Shown here in pieces: positions 34,234 to 45,856 of a stretch of 64,000 bases of DNA. Made by a program: the position numbers and the translations under genes. Position 1 is the first letter of the stretch. Every line of letters starts with the position of its first letter. Origin of the DNA: Holothuria scabra (Eukaryota > Echinodermata > Holothuroidea > Aspidochirotida > Holothuriidae). Where the stretch lies: positions 33,793,884 through 33,857,883 of the forward strand of contig CM074200.1 in assembly GCA_037179385.1 (NCBI GenBank), given 5' to 3'. Under the pieces are notes generated by a model. It worked only from the letters and a program-made list of their open reading frames with translations, had not been told where the DNA came from and ran no database searches.

Positions 34234-36765
34234 CACTAGCGTAGCCAGCGGGGGGCAGGGGGGCAGAGTCCCCCCTCCCCCACAGAAATTTTGGGGACAC
34301 GATGGGCGATGTTGAAAAAATGAAGGGGAGCCCAAAAAATAAAAAAAATAATAAAAAAAAATAGCAAGAGGAGGAAGGGAATCGGGGGCATTTTTTTTAC
34401 AGTTTTTCGGGGGGGGGGGGGCTCATAGTCGTTAGTATGCAGTCCCCAACAGCGACTAGTCTCCCCGACGGTTTACCTGCTTTTTGCTCTCAAGGGACAA
34501 TTTCCCTAATGAGAACCCCAAATTTTCTGCGCGCTACGCTCGCTGTAGATTCACTCCAGTTTTTTCAATACTTCCATTCCACATGTCTAGAGAGTGTAAG
34601 TCCTCTCAACCTTACCAAGTAACTGGTAGGCAGAGTACACAGGTTATTCAGAGGTCGTAAATTTTATCTCATATCACAAAGCCTAGTTGCTGTTCTCTTG
34701 TGTGTGTCATGCGATAGGTCAGATGGTGAGCCACTCACGGAGCATAGTTTGGCTATTTTATCGGGTATTCCAGGTGGTTTCGACACAATGTATGTTATCC
34801 CCGATACGGTCTACAACCCCTACAGTTTTTTTTTTCTTTTTGTTCTTAATGATTACATAGGCTATGTTATTTTTGTAAGGCCACCAAAAAATTTCTCGCG
34901 CTTTGCAATTTCACGATTCAGACTCAAAAGAACACTAACTCGGCTTTTAAAATATAAAGTAACATTGTGCAAAATGTGCCCAAGGCTGCAATGACATGGG
35001 ACAGTTAGGCTCCTTCATACCACCCCCTCGACATAGGGGCTGTCGGAACTTGTGGTCGCTGGTATGGCCCGTCCCCTGTCGGGGATAACCTGTGGCCTTC
35101 CCATGGTCGGTTTAGTTACTTTGGCTTTCACAAGAGTTATTTCTGCGATAAAACCCAAAATATTCGGTACGCTTTGCACGCTCTTCCTCAGTTCCGTTAC
35201 CTAGAGCTAATAAAGTACAAACCATTCCCATCTTTTCATGTAAATTAATAAGTAGAATAAATGCAAGAAAAAATATAAGATTTAAATAAGTACAGATTCT
35301 TTTTAGTGTAGGCTAACCCCCCAAAATTTTTGCCCTCTTTTCCACGGTTAAATCAGTGCCGGAATATCTTCCTCTAGCATATACAAATTGGATGTCGTAT
35401 ATGGCTCGCAATGGCAGGTATAGTGCACAGGTTTTCTTCAAACCTCCATCACCAATTGCAACTCATCGACGGCATCCTGGCTGTCGGGGCTTGGGTCGCT
35501 ACCCACCCTGCCCCTCCCCCGTTCGGAGAGTGGCCCTTCGTCGGGCAAATCCTGGCGCCAAGCCTGGAGGGAAGACACATTCTTCCAGTTATGACTTGTA
35601 TATGTGTAATGAAGCAATGAACTTGAAATGGAAGCTGCATTTTTTGGAGAGCGGCAACTATTTTGGAGGGGCTGTCAATTTCACTAGGAGGACGTGTCGG
35701 CCCTCTAAAACCCCCTGTGGAGAACAATGGAATATAGTATAAAAAGAACAAAATATAGCACCATATTGCATCTAAGCTCTTCGAGACAGCAAAACATTCC
35801 AAAAGGCGAAGGTGACACCCAGGGAGACAGGCCCGTGGTCAGGGGGTTCAGAGGGTTCGCACTTAGTCCCGCCCTTACCTAATTTTTCTTATTTTTAATT
35901 TTTTTTTTTATTTAAATGGAGTTTTGGCGTTTTTCAGGGCAAAATGTCAATTCCGCTGGTTTAGCCAAATAAATGTAAGCCTTATGAGTAGCTGTTTTGT
36001 TCCAGTGCGACACAATTCCCTAGAGCCCCATTGACTCGTACCGAGTAACCCTCTTACAGTCACACACTAACCCTGCTAACTCTCGAGGGAATAAGGAAAA
36101 CATTGATACAAGATTGAAAATGTCCAAAAATTCCAACTTAGGTGTTCACCAGATCTTTCAATTTTGATGTAAAATTGCAAAATCTCCTTGGGGCAGGAGG
36201 GGGAGAACCACACCCTCTCTCCCCGTTCGGCCGCTCGGCTCCTCACTTGGGCGCTTCGCTCCCTCAAGAAAATGCCACACCCCAGTGGCGGCGATGAAAA
36301 ATGAAAAAGTTTGGGCTAAAGGTATGTTCAGCCCCTCAATATTTGTCAAGTGCTCCAATTAAGAAGCGGGGAGAATTTCGAAGTTGGGCTGAACATATTC
36401 TTGCTTAAAACACTCGGGAAGTGCCGTTTCCGGCCATCTGAGGGGTTTGTAAAACCAAAAATTGCCTGGTACGCTCCGCGCCAATCGATGGTGGAGCTCC
36501 GCTTAGAAACATGTTTTAACATTTTTCATAGACTGAATTTTTTTTTCTTGAGAAATGAGATCCATATTTCTAAGCTGGGAACATGCAGCATAAAACACTC
36601 GGGAAGTGCCGTTTCCTGCCATCTGAGGGGTTTCTAATACCAAAAATTTTCTTGTACGCTCCGCGCCAACTGATGGTGGCGCTCCGCTTAGATAGTCCCG
36701 TCGGTCAAGATTGGGGACGATGAGTCGACTTTTCCCCCCACAAGAAAATCCTGGCTACGCCCCTG
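34234..36765. mobile_element. 2.5-kb non-autonomous hAT-like element with perfect duplication
   Basis: The left end is CACTAGCGTAGCCAG. The right end on the minus strand is CAGGGGCGTAGCCAG (12 of 15 alike). The flanks are GTCTGCTA (34226-34233) and GTCTGCTA (36766-36773), an exact 8-bp target-site duplication. The 2,532-bp body has no transposase-like frame but has G-rich stretches, phrases such as GCGCGCTACGCTCGCTG, and an internal duplication at 36407-36694. Confidence 0.88.
36407..36694 (+). repeat. direct duplication, about 185-bp period
   Basis: AAAACACTCGGGAAGTGCCG at 36407 and 36592, followed in both by CATCTGAGGGGTTT, TACGCTCCGCGCCAA and GCTCCGCTTAGA. The two copies are about 90% alike over roughly 100 bp and lie inside the 34234-36765 element. 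Confidence 0.85.
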
Positions 36766-37071
36766 GTCTGCTAGATACAGAATCGCTAACTAAACAGCTG
36801 GCGGCGGGTAGCATACTTATCAATTAATAGATAAAACTGAAGCAGTTCAAAGAAGCGCAGCACAGTTTAATACTCAAGTGTTCATCTTTCAACTAAAATT
36901 TCCCAGCCTAAAATGGCAACCCTTACAGCATCGTAGAGCCGTAGCTGATCTTTGTATGATGAGGTGTTCAAATATTAAGTCTTTGTTAGAACTTCAGAAT
37001 TATCGTTTGGAGTACTGTTCCTTAACCAATAATAATTAAATCGTTTGTTTCATCCTTCCGTACTGCTGGAT

Positions 37072-37084
37072 CCCCCCCCCCCCC
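37072..37084. repeat. poly-C tract
   Basis: Uninterrupted C run. Confidence 0.9.
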
Positions 37085-38291
37085 TTCGTTAGTTGGATTA
37101 AAAACCCTTCCTCGAACACAAGGGGGAGGGTTGCCAGAATTCTATAGTTTCCAGCATTAGACAGAAAAACTTAATTGGTAAGCGTCATTTCGTTGTCATC
37201 TAGGGGGGCGTGTTAGCCTAGCCAAGAAAGATTTTTAGACATTGCGTGCTTCAGTGGCGATCCTCTTTTTAAATTGTGTTGAAAGGGGACCAAACTCTTT
37301 CATTAACCCAGAGTTTCAGATGTCTGTAATAATTGGAAACGACTGGCTGTTTATGGTAACAGACCTTGTAACATCTTTCGATAAAGCTGCACTGGTAATG
37401 CTGTGTATAACTTCAGGGAGTTACGGAATAAAACTATGGCCTCTAGAACTCGGCATGGCAGACCTGTCAACCTCCAAATTAGCAAACCTTGAGATTAACA
37501 TGAAGAAATCTGGAGATAGGTACCTCAAACCTGGAGGTTTGTTTAACTTTTCCCGCATCGGCTCGGAACGAGCGAATAATTTGCATGTGCATATCAGGTT
37601 GTCAAATCAAGGGGTGGGGACAAGGTTTGCTATGCAGGTTGGTCAAGCTCCCTGACAGCATCTCCAAGTTCTGAGAAAGGCCCCGCAATTGGAGTTGCTG
37701 AAAGGGCGCAAAGGCATACTTTGTGATTTTTTGCCTTTATCAAAAAAAATACTTGCCACAAATGTAATTACTTTCGATAAAACGGTTTTTGCATGTAACG
37801 GCTAAGTAAGGATTTAAAAAAAAATGTCGAGTTTTATTGAAGCATCTGTCCTTTCTATAAATTAAATCAAGTTCGTTGGGGTTAGACCTACCCATTATCT
37901 TCTATGTGATAAATTGCTATGTTTTCAGGCAAAGGTTTTGAAGTCAGAAGGCTACATTGAAGAAATGTCATAATTCACCAAATAAATTATGAGTATTTTA
38001 CGGGAAGAAGTGGGAAGCTTCATTGGAGAATCGAAGTTTGTTTGACTTGCATATCTTATGTTGCCATCAAATTAGAAAATTTCCCCGATTTTTTTTTGCC
38101 TTTAGTATAACTTTTTTTTGCAGATCTGCAGCTATTATATTAAAGAACACAAGGAAACCTATAGAAGAAACTTTTAAACACATGGGTTCCCTTGAGACAA
38201 AACTGTGCAAGTTAAGGCTATATTTCAAAATCTGGGAATATGAAGGTTGGGTCCATACAGATGGTAGAGTGCTCAACAAAGTAGGAGCAGG

Positions 38292-38460
38292 TATACTATA
38301 AAATGCTAAAAGTCAATCTAAAAGTTAAAATGTCATATCTATAAGCTTGTTTCGTGAGGTTCATAAGAACATCACTCTTCAGGATAAAACGATGTTCTGA
38401 AACAAGCTTGTAGATATGACATTTTAACTTTTAGATTGACTTTTAGCATTTTATAGTATA
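38292..38460. repeat. near-perfect hairpin, 62-bp arms
   Basis: The arms 38292-38353 and 38399-38460 are exact inverted copies except for one position (CTATAAGC against CTACAAGC). The 45-nt loop holds a further short pairing (AGAACATC with GATGTTCT). The sequence TATATTTCAAAATCT stands on both sides, at about 38219 and 38457. No coding potential. Confidence 0.95.
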
Positions 38461-40241
38461 TTTCAAAATCTAGCGATTACGGTATTTTGAAAAAGAAAAT
38501 AATTGGAGATTTTATGTGTAAGGGTTATTGCAAAATTTGAAGTTTTCCTCTGTTCATTGAAGAATCTACCTTCTTGTAAGACAATCAAAAAGTCCGTCAA
38601 TGGGCTGCTCTAATTGGGGTTGCGTCTTTTACCGAACCTTTACCACTTACTGGAGGCTCCTAGAGTTGAATATTTCTTCGGGAAAGCCCGCATTGCTGCA
38701 CTCACTTCGATGATTGCCGTACGGGACGGTAGGGCTGGGGGATGAAACTCCCATTAGGCCAAAACCTTGATGAATCGGTCAGACTTTGGTGCCTCAGTCG
38801 GGCAGAGAATATGCCCTGGGATGGGATCTGGAGTCGCGCAAAAATCCCCTCCCCGAGAGAAAGATCCCCGTACGGCCATGCATTCGACGGATACCGAGCC
38901 TACACCCACTGATAACACCTTGGCATGATCTGCTGATAGGTATGGTTGAATTTAGAACGTGGCAAAATATGGAATAGTAGCTGGACTTCATTTCATTACA
39001 TTGTCCTCAGAAAAACGTCCTGGTCAAATCCACGCTTCTTTAGCTAACAATGGGATCACAATCCCGTTTTACGAGTAGACCCTATGCACGAGTTTTAGAA
39101 GAAGCTAAGTAGAGCATATTATTTGCATTAGATACAGGTCCAATTTTTAGCGGAGGCGGCGGAAGAACGAAAAGACTGAATTGACGACTTTCTTTGGGAT
39201 TTCACGGCATTTAGCAAATAATTATCCAGCTCCAATACGTGTAATTCTTAAGGAGAAAACATGAGCTGTTATTCTTCTTAGCCATATTAAACAATTTCTC
39301 CATTTATCAAATATTTTGCCATCATCAGTCTAGTGTTACAATTCTACCATAAATTTACCAAATCTTTCAACTTGAAAGAATTAAGGATTCGAAAAAAGAA
39401 CAAGCAAATCGGCAAACCTTTGCCGGGTTCAAATTCTGTGTTACATGGATAGACTGTAAGTCACATATACACATGTTAGCTCCTTTTATGATATCATATG
39501 AAAAAATGCCGGAATCCGGCTTAGCCTGCGGTCTAAAACACACAATTTTACTGACTTAAGGGAGTTAAAACCCCAGAATTATGAAAATGAAAACCATAAT
39601 TTTACGGGGTGAAAAGTCAGTGGTTCTGTTGTTCTGATGACTGTTGTGTGGCTTAGTGTTTGTATCTGTTTGATGTTATTTCACCGTGAGATCTGGAAAT
39701 TTGACCGTACTGTAAGACGACATCTGAAACAGTGAGAGTTGGCAGGTATGTCGTGGGTCTAAGGCGGGTCCCTGGACCACACACAGAAAAAGTACATACT
39801 CAACACCGATGATTGGTCATTCCTTCACCTAGTCCCTTCCCTTTACCAAATCACACCTTTAGAGGCGGTCCGGTCTGCTCGTCACAATTGCACCATAGAG
39901 TCCTATACCCAGTAATGGTAATCTGCAGAGTGGGTACGTATTCCGATGTACATGAGTGTGACCGAGATAGATCTTCTAGGTGATGATTTGTTCAGTAAAA
40001 CTTACATAGATATGTATAACTGTCCAATTCTTCGTTTTTACAATTGCAGTTATCACATGAGGGTGCACTTTCCAAGCCAAAAGGGGCTATTTCCAAAACT
40101 TTGCTCTAACCTGATCCTCTTACCTGACTACCCCTTCCACCAAATTTATCCTAGTTCATGGTTCTCTTTGGATCACCTGCCATAATGGGCTTCGATCCGG
40201 GAAACAATACCATATGACACCCAGTTTAAGCAAAAGAGAAG

Positions 40242-40372
40242 CAAGATGGTGGCACTCTACCAAGATAGCGGCACTCTACCAAGATAGTGGCACACTACGA
40301 AGATAGTGGCACTCTGCCAAGATGGTGGCACTCTACCGAGATAATGGCACTCTACTAAGATAGTCGCTCTAG
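40242..40372. repeat. 19-bp minisatellite, about 7 copies
   Basis: Unit CAAGATAGTGGCACTCTAC with one to three changes per copy. Confidence 0.9.
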
Positions 40373-41268
40373 CAGACAGGCCTTTTTCCCATACACATAG
40401 TTTGCCCCGACCCAATTTTTTGACACTTAATCCATGCTTCTGTCTGTCATACTCTTTTTAGGCAACCACGAGGGATTCACAATGAAACACCAATTCCATG
40501 CCCTTTCTCAGGCTTTTAAAGTTGTGGCAAGAAATGACAGCTATTTCCAAGCAAACTTGCAGCTTTCTCCAAATCTTTATTCAGCATATAGTATAACCTT
40601 GTCAACATATCTTTGTTTTAATAACTCTTCCAACTTTTCGTTATTCAATAATTGATCGAACAAATATCAGGAATAACTAAACTTAATGTTGTTTTATCAT
40701 TCCAAATGAGCATTAACATTAAAGACGGGAAATTTACATGACTATTGTCTGGGCAGATACATATTTAAGATATACAAAATATTGCTAAAATGTACAACAT
40801 ATTCATTTGTCTGCATACTTCTCACCACAGTGACACTACTTAACCTTTCCAACTTTAAATAAACTCTACTTTGAGCTTTCTTCTCTCCGTCTCTTTATAT
40901 CTACACATGTAATTCCCTAAAGTTAAATCTCTAACAACACAAAACCATAGAAGATAACTACATACAAAAGGATAAAATGAAAAAAAAACACATATTTGTT
41001 AACCAAAGCACAACAGCTTCTTAAACTTCTTGCACTAATAAGCTTTACACAATGTTAGCCCAAAACAAAAATTCATGCATTCTTGTAATCACAATATTGC
41101 ATAATAATTTTGTACACAGTTTGCAATTACCGTCAATTTTCACACAAAACTGATTTTCACTTTAACACTCAGTGGACAAGAACTATTTAGGAATGAATGA
41201 ATATACAGATTATGACTTGAAGTCTAAAACTATACTGCACTGAGATAACTGTTCTGTGTCTTTGATTA

Positions 41269-41660
41269 CGGTCCCTCTGTGTCTATGTAACTACTATCCC
41301 TCTGTATCTGTGTGACTGCTATCCCTCTTTGTCTGTGTGACTATTATCCCTCTGTGTCTCTGGGACTGCTGCCCCTCCCTTCTGTGTCTGTGTGTCAACT
41401 TCCCCTACGTGTCAGTGTGACTACTGTCCCTCCGTGTCTGTGTGGCTTTTGTCCCTCTGTGCCTGTGTGAATACTGGCCCTCTGTGTCAGTAAGACTACT
41501 GCCCCTCTGTGTCTGTATGACTACTGCCCATCAGTGTCTGTGTAACCACTGTCCCTCTGTGTCTGTGTGACATTTGTCCCACTGTGTCTGTGTGTCTACT
41601 GCCCCTCAGTGCCTGTGAAACTACCACTACTCTATGTCTATGTGACTAACCCATTCTGTT
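41269..41660. repeat. 25-bp minisatellite, about 15 copies
   Basis: Unit CCCTCTGTGTCTGTGTGACT plus ACTGT, with scattered changes and a few indels. No reading frame is kept. Confidence 0.92.
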
Positions 41661-41850
41661 TGTGAATAATTTTCAGATTGTACATGTACTTGACCACTTC
41701 CTAAACCTTGAAGTGATGTAAACATCAACACTTTTAATCATGACCAACTTATGGGTATCATTACTGCAAATTGTTGATACCATTTCTTTGTCTCACACTC
41801 TATCCTCCCTTCTGCTAACACACATTGTACATAACGCAACCCCTCCCTGC

Positions 41851-41868
41851 CCCCCCCCCCCCCCCACT
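41851..41868. repeat. poly-C tract
   Basis: Uninterrupted C run. Confidence 0.9.
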
Positions 41869-42302
41869 GATTGTCCTATGTTAAATGAACCCTAATAAAC
41901 TGGACAAGATTATACAATGATTAAAATCATCTGATATCTCCATCTTTTTATTACACCTTTAATTTGGAAAGAAATATTGACAAACTCTTAACACAAAAAG
42001 ATTTCCTCTTCTGATAAATACTCTATAAATATTACATCTATCTATTTTGTGTCAGTAAATAAATATTGCACTTCCATATGAAAGAGCTAAGTTGAACACA
42101 AACTAGAAACTGAAACTGAATGAGGATATTTCTGGCAGCTCAAAAGAATTAGAGGTCAATAAACATCATCAAGAACCTAAAAAGATAATAATACAACCTT
42201 CAGGTTGTTGAACATAACATTGTGAAAAGGAACAAGCATGTGTGAATAAGGAGAAGCATTCTTTTTTGTTTGCTACAAACTTTCACATGTTTTATTTACT
42301 GT

Positions 42303-42537
42303 TGGTTAGTTAGTTAGATGGAGTTTTATGGCCCACTTTCTAACCAATTGGTGTAAGTCCAGCCAGCCTCAGCCTTTTTTTCCAGTTGAAGCTCACTGGC
42401 TTGTTTTCCCTATTTCATCACCTAAGGCTAAGCACCAAGCACTAGGTTCCTTTTTTTAAAGTCTTCGGTATGACCCAGCCAGGACTTGACCTCCCAACTG
42501 CAAGTCAGATACTCTAACCACTAAACCATGCAGTCAA
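42303..42537 (-). repeat. tRNA-derived SINE, full copy
   Basis: On the minus strand the element begins ATGGTTTAGTGGTTAGAG (A-box-like), then GGAGGTCAAGTCCTGGCTGG (B-box-like), GGGTCATACCGAAGACTTTA, a body, and ends in (CTAA)n (plus strand TTAGTTAGTTAG at 42306). Other copies are at 21322, 43242, 50474 and 61223. Confidence 0.85.
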
Positions 42538-42857
42538 ACTGCAACTGTTGAATTGCTCCAACATCTTGCTCCATAGTCCTTCTCAATTTTTTTCTTAAAA
42601 TTTCAGATCTTTAAAAAGCTTATCTTGCAACCTGATAGTTCAATGCAGAGATTGAGCAAGATAGGTTTCTTTTGCAACAGTTACTACCCCCTTAAAGTTG
42701 TAAAGGGTACATTGGCAGGGTACAACCCAAAGAAACACATCCATTGTTCAGTTTCTACTATCACATTAGTAATCTACATCAAATTTTAAATAATTACCAC
42801 TTACACAATAATGGCATACAGTAATTAAGTATGTTACATATTAAAATGTTTGTTACA

Positions 42858-43060
42858 TTTCAGAGCCCCCTGTGGGCTGAGGGTTTCAGAATTTGATCAT
42901 GGTATTTTCTGCCTGTTGTAAGAGGCAACTAAAGGGAAACCAAACTTGAACTTGAACCATAATTGAACATAATTTTAACTTTGAACCATTTATCCAGCTG
43001 ACTGACACTATATAACACATTCATGCTGGGTGTGTCATTAAATCTCATCTCACTGACTTA
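42858..43060. repeat. second short repeat family, copy 1
   Basis: Shares GTAAGAGGCAACTAAAG, a TTGAACTT block, a CTGACAC/CTGACATGATG block, and TCATTAAATCTCATCT with 56355-56535. Probably a SINE, but I cannot identify a promoter. Confidence 0.6.
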
Positions 43061-43241
43061 CTTACTTGTAACATTTTAGCAGCACCTGTGCAATGTCAGT
43101 TGGTGGTCAAACATATCTGATTCATCTATCACCTATAATCAGTCCAAATAAAAGACAACTGCTTCACCACATCTGCAGTTATACTGCAAATAAATTACAA
43201 ATTGCACAGTGGGTCGGAATTTAACATCTGGAAAAGCAGAA

Positions 43242-43355
43242 ATAATTTAGTTAGTTAGTTAGATGGAGTTTTACGGCCCAGTTTTCAACCTATCGGTTCA
43301 AGTCGCGCCGGCCACAGCTTTTTCCAGTTGTGGTTCACTGGCTTGATATAATTAA
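43242..43355 (-). repeat. tRNA-derived SINE, 3' part
   Basis: TTAGTTAGTTAGTTAGATGG then AGTTTTACGGCCCAG and TTTTTCCAGTTGTGGTTCAC. It is the tail half of the family described at 42303-42537, without the tRNA head. Confidence 0.75.
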
Positions 43356-44324
43356 GATAAAATATCTAGCTTTAGGGACAAAAACATAACAAAGTAAAGG
43401 AATTTAAGTCCACCTGGAATCTTTTGGTAGAAGACCACCTAACACAATAGCTATTAGCATCAACAGTTGACTTGTTTACATTTATTCTGATTAATAAGCT
43501 GCATTTCAGTCATTATTATCTGTAAGGTGCTCTTCTAAATACTACTTTAAAGTCATCATACACAGTATGTATGTATCCTGCATAACACTATGAATCTCAC
43601 CATCCTGGAAAAACCAGTAGGATAGAATTAAAGTCACAACCCATCTGTCATACCAATCAAGACCATATAAGACTGGACACAACACAGTAAACTATACTTA
43701 GTACTTTAACATAACATCTGGAATAGAATTTGGTCTGGAAATCTATAGGCAGTTGAAGGAATGGCATTGCACAGAAAATGTGGGAAAAACTTAATGGAAT
43801 ACATTAGAATGACAAGAATACCATTAAATGGAAACCAAACTGGAAGAATATTTATATTCTGACCATTTCTAATAAATTTTGAAATCACTGACTTGTACTA
43901 TTCCACCTGAACTTTAAGAGAAACAGAGAATGTTTACTGACAACATTCTGATGAAAGCCTCCTTTATGAAGGCTTTAAAGTTCAACTATTAGACCAGCTT
44001 GAATATTGAACAATAAGAATGCACAGGTTTTAGACAGCAATACTGTATAACATTCCAACATTTTGTAATGTGACACTACAACAGCAAAAGGCATCCAGAT
44101 GCAAATAAATGTGTCCTTCAACTTTCTGTTGAAAACTAAACAGTGCTTATTTTGTTCCGATAACAGCTGTTGTCAAACTTGGAATACTTTGAAACCACAT
44201 CAACTCAGAATTTAAGTGCACCCTGCTACTGAATGATGTATTGCCAATTCTGGGTAAATATAAAATCAAATTTATTATCAAGAAGAAGAAGCATTTCTAG
44301 CCATTATCTTTGTTTCACCGTAGA

Positions 44325-44576
44325 AGGGCAAGAGCAGTCCCCTTCAACTGGATTAGTGTAGAAGTGTGTTGTATTGTATGATCAGCCGTTGAGCGTCATG
44401 AATATTTTCTCACCTAATTATGAAATTTAGGAGAGTAGTACCTTTGGGTTTATATTGAATATTACAATGTGGAAGTTCTAAGACGTTATGAAAGGTACTT
44501 TTTATTTTAAATAAGATGAAATCTGTGGTACCTGGCTGTTGCTTCAAAACAAGTTTGGGACTACTGTTCTTACCCT
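44325..44576. mobile_element. piggyBac-like MITE, degraded duplication
   Basis: Left AGGGCAAGAGCAGTCCCC, right (minus strand) AGGGTAAGAACAGTAGTCCC followed by TTAA; 252 bp, against 253 bp for the copy at 52787. The left TTAA has mutated. TTGCTTCAAAACAAGTTTGG is shared near the right end. Confidence 0.8.
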
Positions 44577-45836
44577 TTAATATGTTATACATGCCAGCAA
44601 AGTCATCTCAGAAAACACAGCACCTAGTGAATTATTCACTGAGCACTTACCTAAATAGGTGGACAGTGGGCGACATTCCTCTTTGTTATCTAAATGTTCA
44701 CAATATATTTCAAAATCACTTCGTGTAAGCAAGGACTGATGTCACTTTTCTCAAGCTGTTGTTTCATTCTTAATCATTTTTGGAACATTTAAAGTATTTA
44801 AAGTCAGAAAATCAAGGTCTAATATTTATGGGTTTTAATGCTCCGGAAAAAAAACAGTTCCTCTTAAAATGAAACAGTTGTCAAGTATGACTTATGCACC
44901 ACTCACTGATTGTACTATGTCGCATTTCTTCTGATATCAAGAGTACTGATAATCTACAAAGCTTAATGGTTTATGAGTCTATGAGGGACAATATATATTT
45001 CCTTAGCACAGGGGGTGTCCAAGCCAATTAGGGAAATAAATATGTAAATAGGAGGTAAGGGGGAGAGAAATAGACTGTGCATTTCTTCTTATACTTTAAA
45101 AAAGTACTGATAAAATTATATGAACACATGAACTATATGAAGAAACAACAATTCATGTTCCACCCAGCAAAACAATGGCCACTTAACATTTTGTGCCTAC
45201 ATTGTGTTCGTTGTTAAAGTTAACAAGGTATACATGGCATTTCCTACTGAACAATTTCTTAAGATTTTCAATCTTTGAGAAAATCATCGGAAGTGGAAAC
45301 ATATAAATTTTGACAATAATGTACATTTTGTCCTTTCTAAATTGCACTATGATTAATTTAACAACTCCTATGCAGGCAATCCATATCTAAAGGGCTTTTG
45401 CAGATATATTTTCTGATATGATGACCATATAAAATTATGTACTTTTATATATTTATACCCAAGTACTGTATTTTGAAAGTGACTTGTTCTTGAACTTTGA
45501 CGTTAGTAGTTTAGATTTTACAACTGCAGGGAGTAAAATAGTTACTTTTGCAAAAGTAAAATAGGAAAGGTATTGTACAAAGATTTCCATAACATGAGAA
45601 GGGCATCACAAGAGTTACTCCTAAAGAATTAAAAATACTTTCATAGCTACACTTACCCAAAAAATGTAGGTTCATTCCTTGGATGAGAATTCTAGACCTT
45701 AAGCCTTTGAATATACCTTTGAGATAGAGCCCACTGCAAACTATACTACTCACTGCACTTTTTAACTCAAGTAGATCTCCATGCAAGTGAAAGTCATCCA
45801 CTGTGTTAGGTCCATTGACCAAGTCTGTCCAATGTT

Positions 45837-45856
45837 AGGTCAAAGGTCAGAGGTCA
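45837..45856 (+). promoter_or_regulatory. three tandem AGGTCA-type half-sites
   Basis: AGGTCAAAGGTCAGAGGTCA: two half-sites with 1-nt spacing (a perfect DR1), then a third with 1-nt spacing. It lies about 3 kb downstream of the MADD stop codon. Binding is inference. Confidence 0.4.

Noticed and set aside
35356..35742. 128-codon plus-strand frame
   Set aside because: It lies inside the hAT-like element at 34234-36765 and has no resemblance to a transposase or other known protein.
40242..41660. CRISPR-like array of spaced repeats
   Set aside because: The units are directly adjacent and diverged, with no spacers; these are eukaryotic minisatellites.
45650..45822. Minus-strand frame ending at a TTTTTTGG|GTAAGTG donor
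   Set aside because: The peptide resembles nothing I know, and no acceptor or partner exon is evident; it lies in the likely MADD 3' flank.
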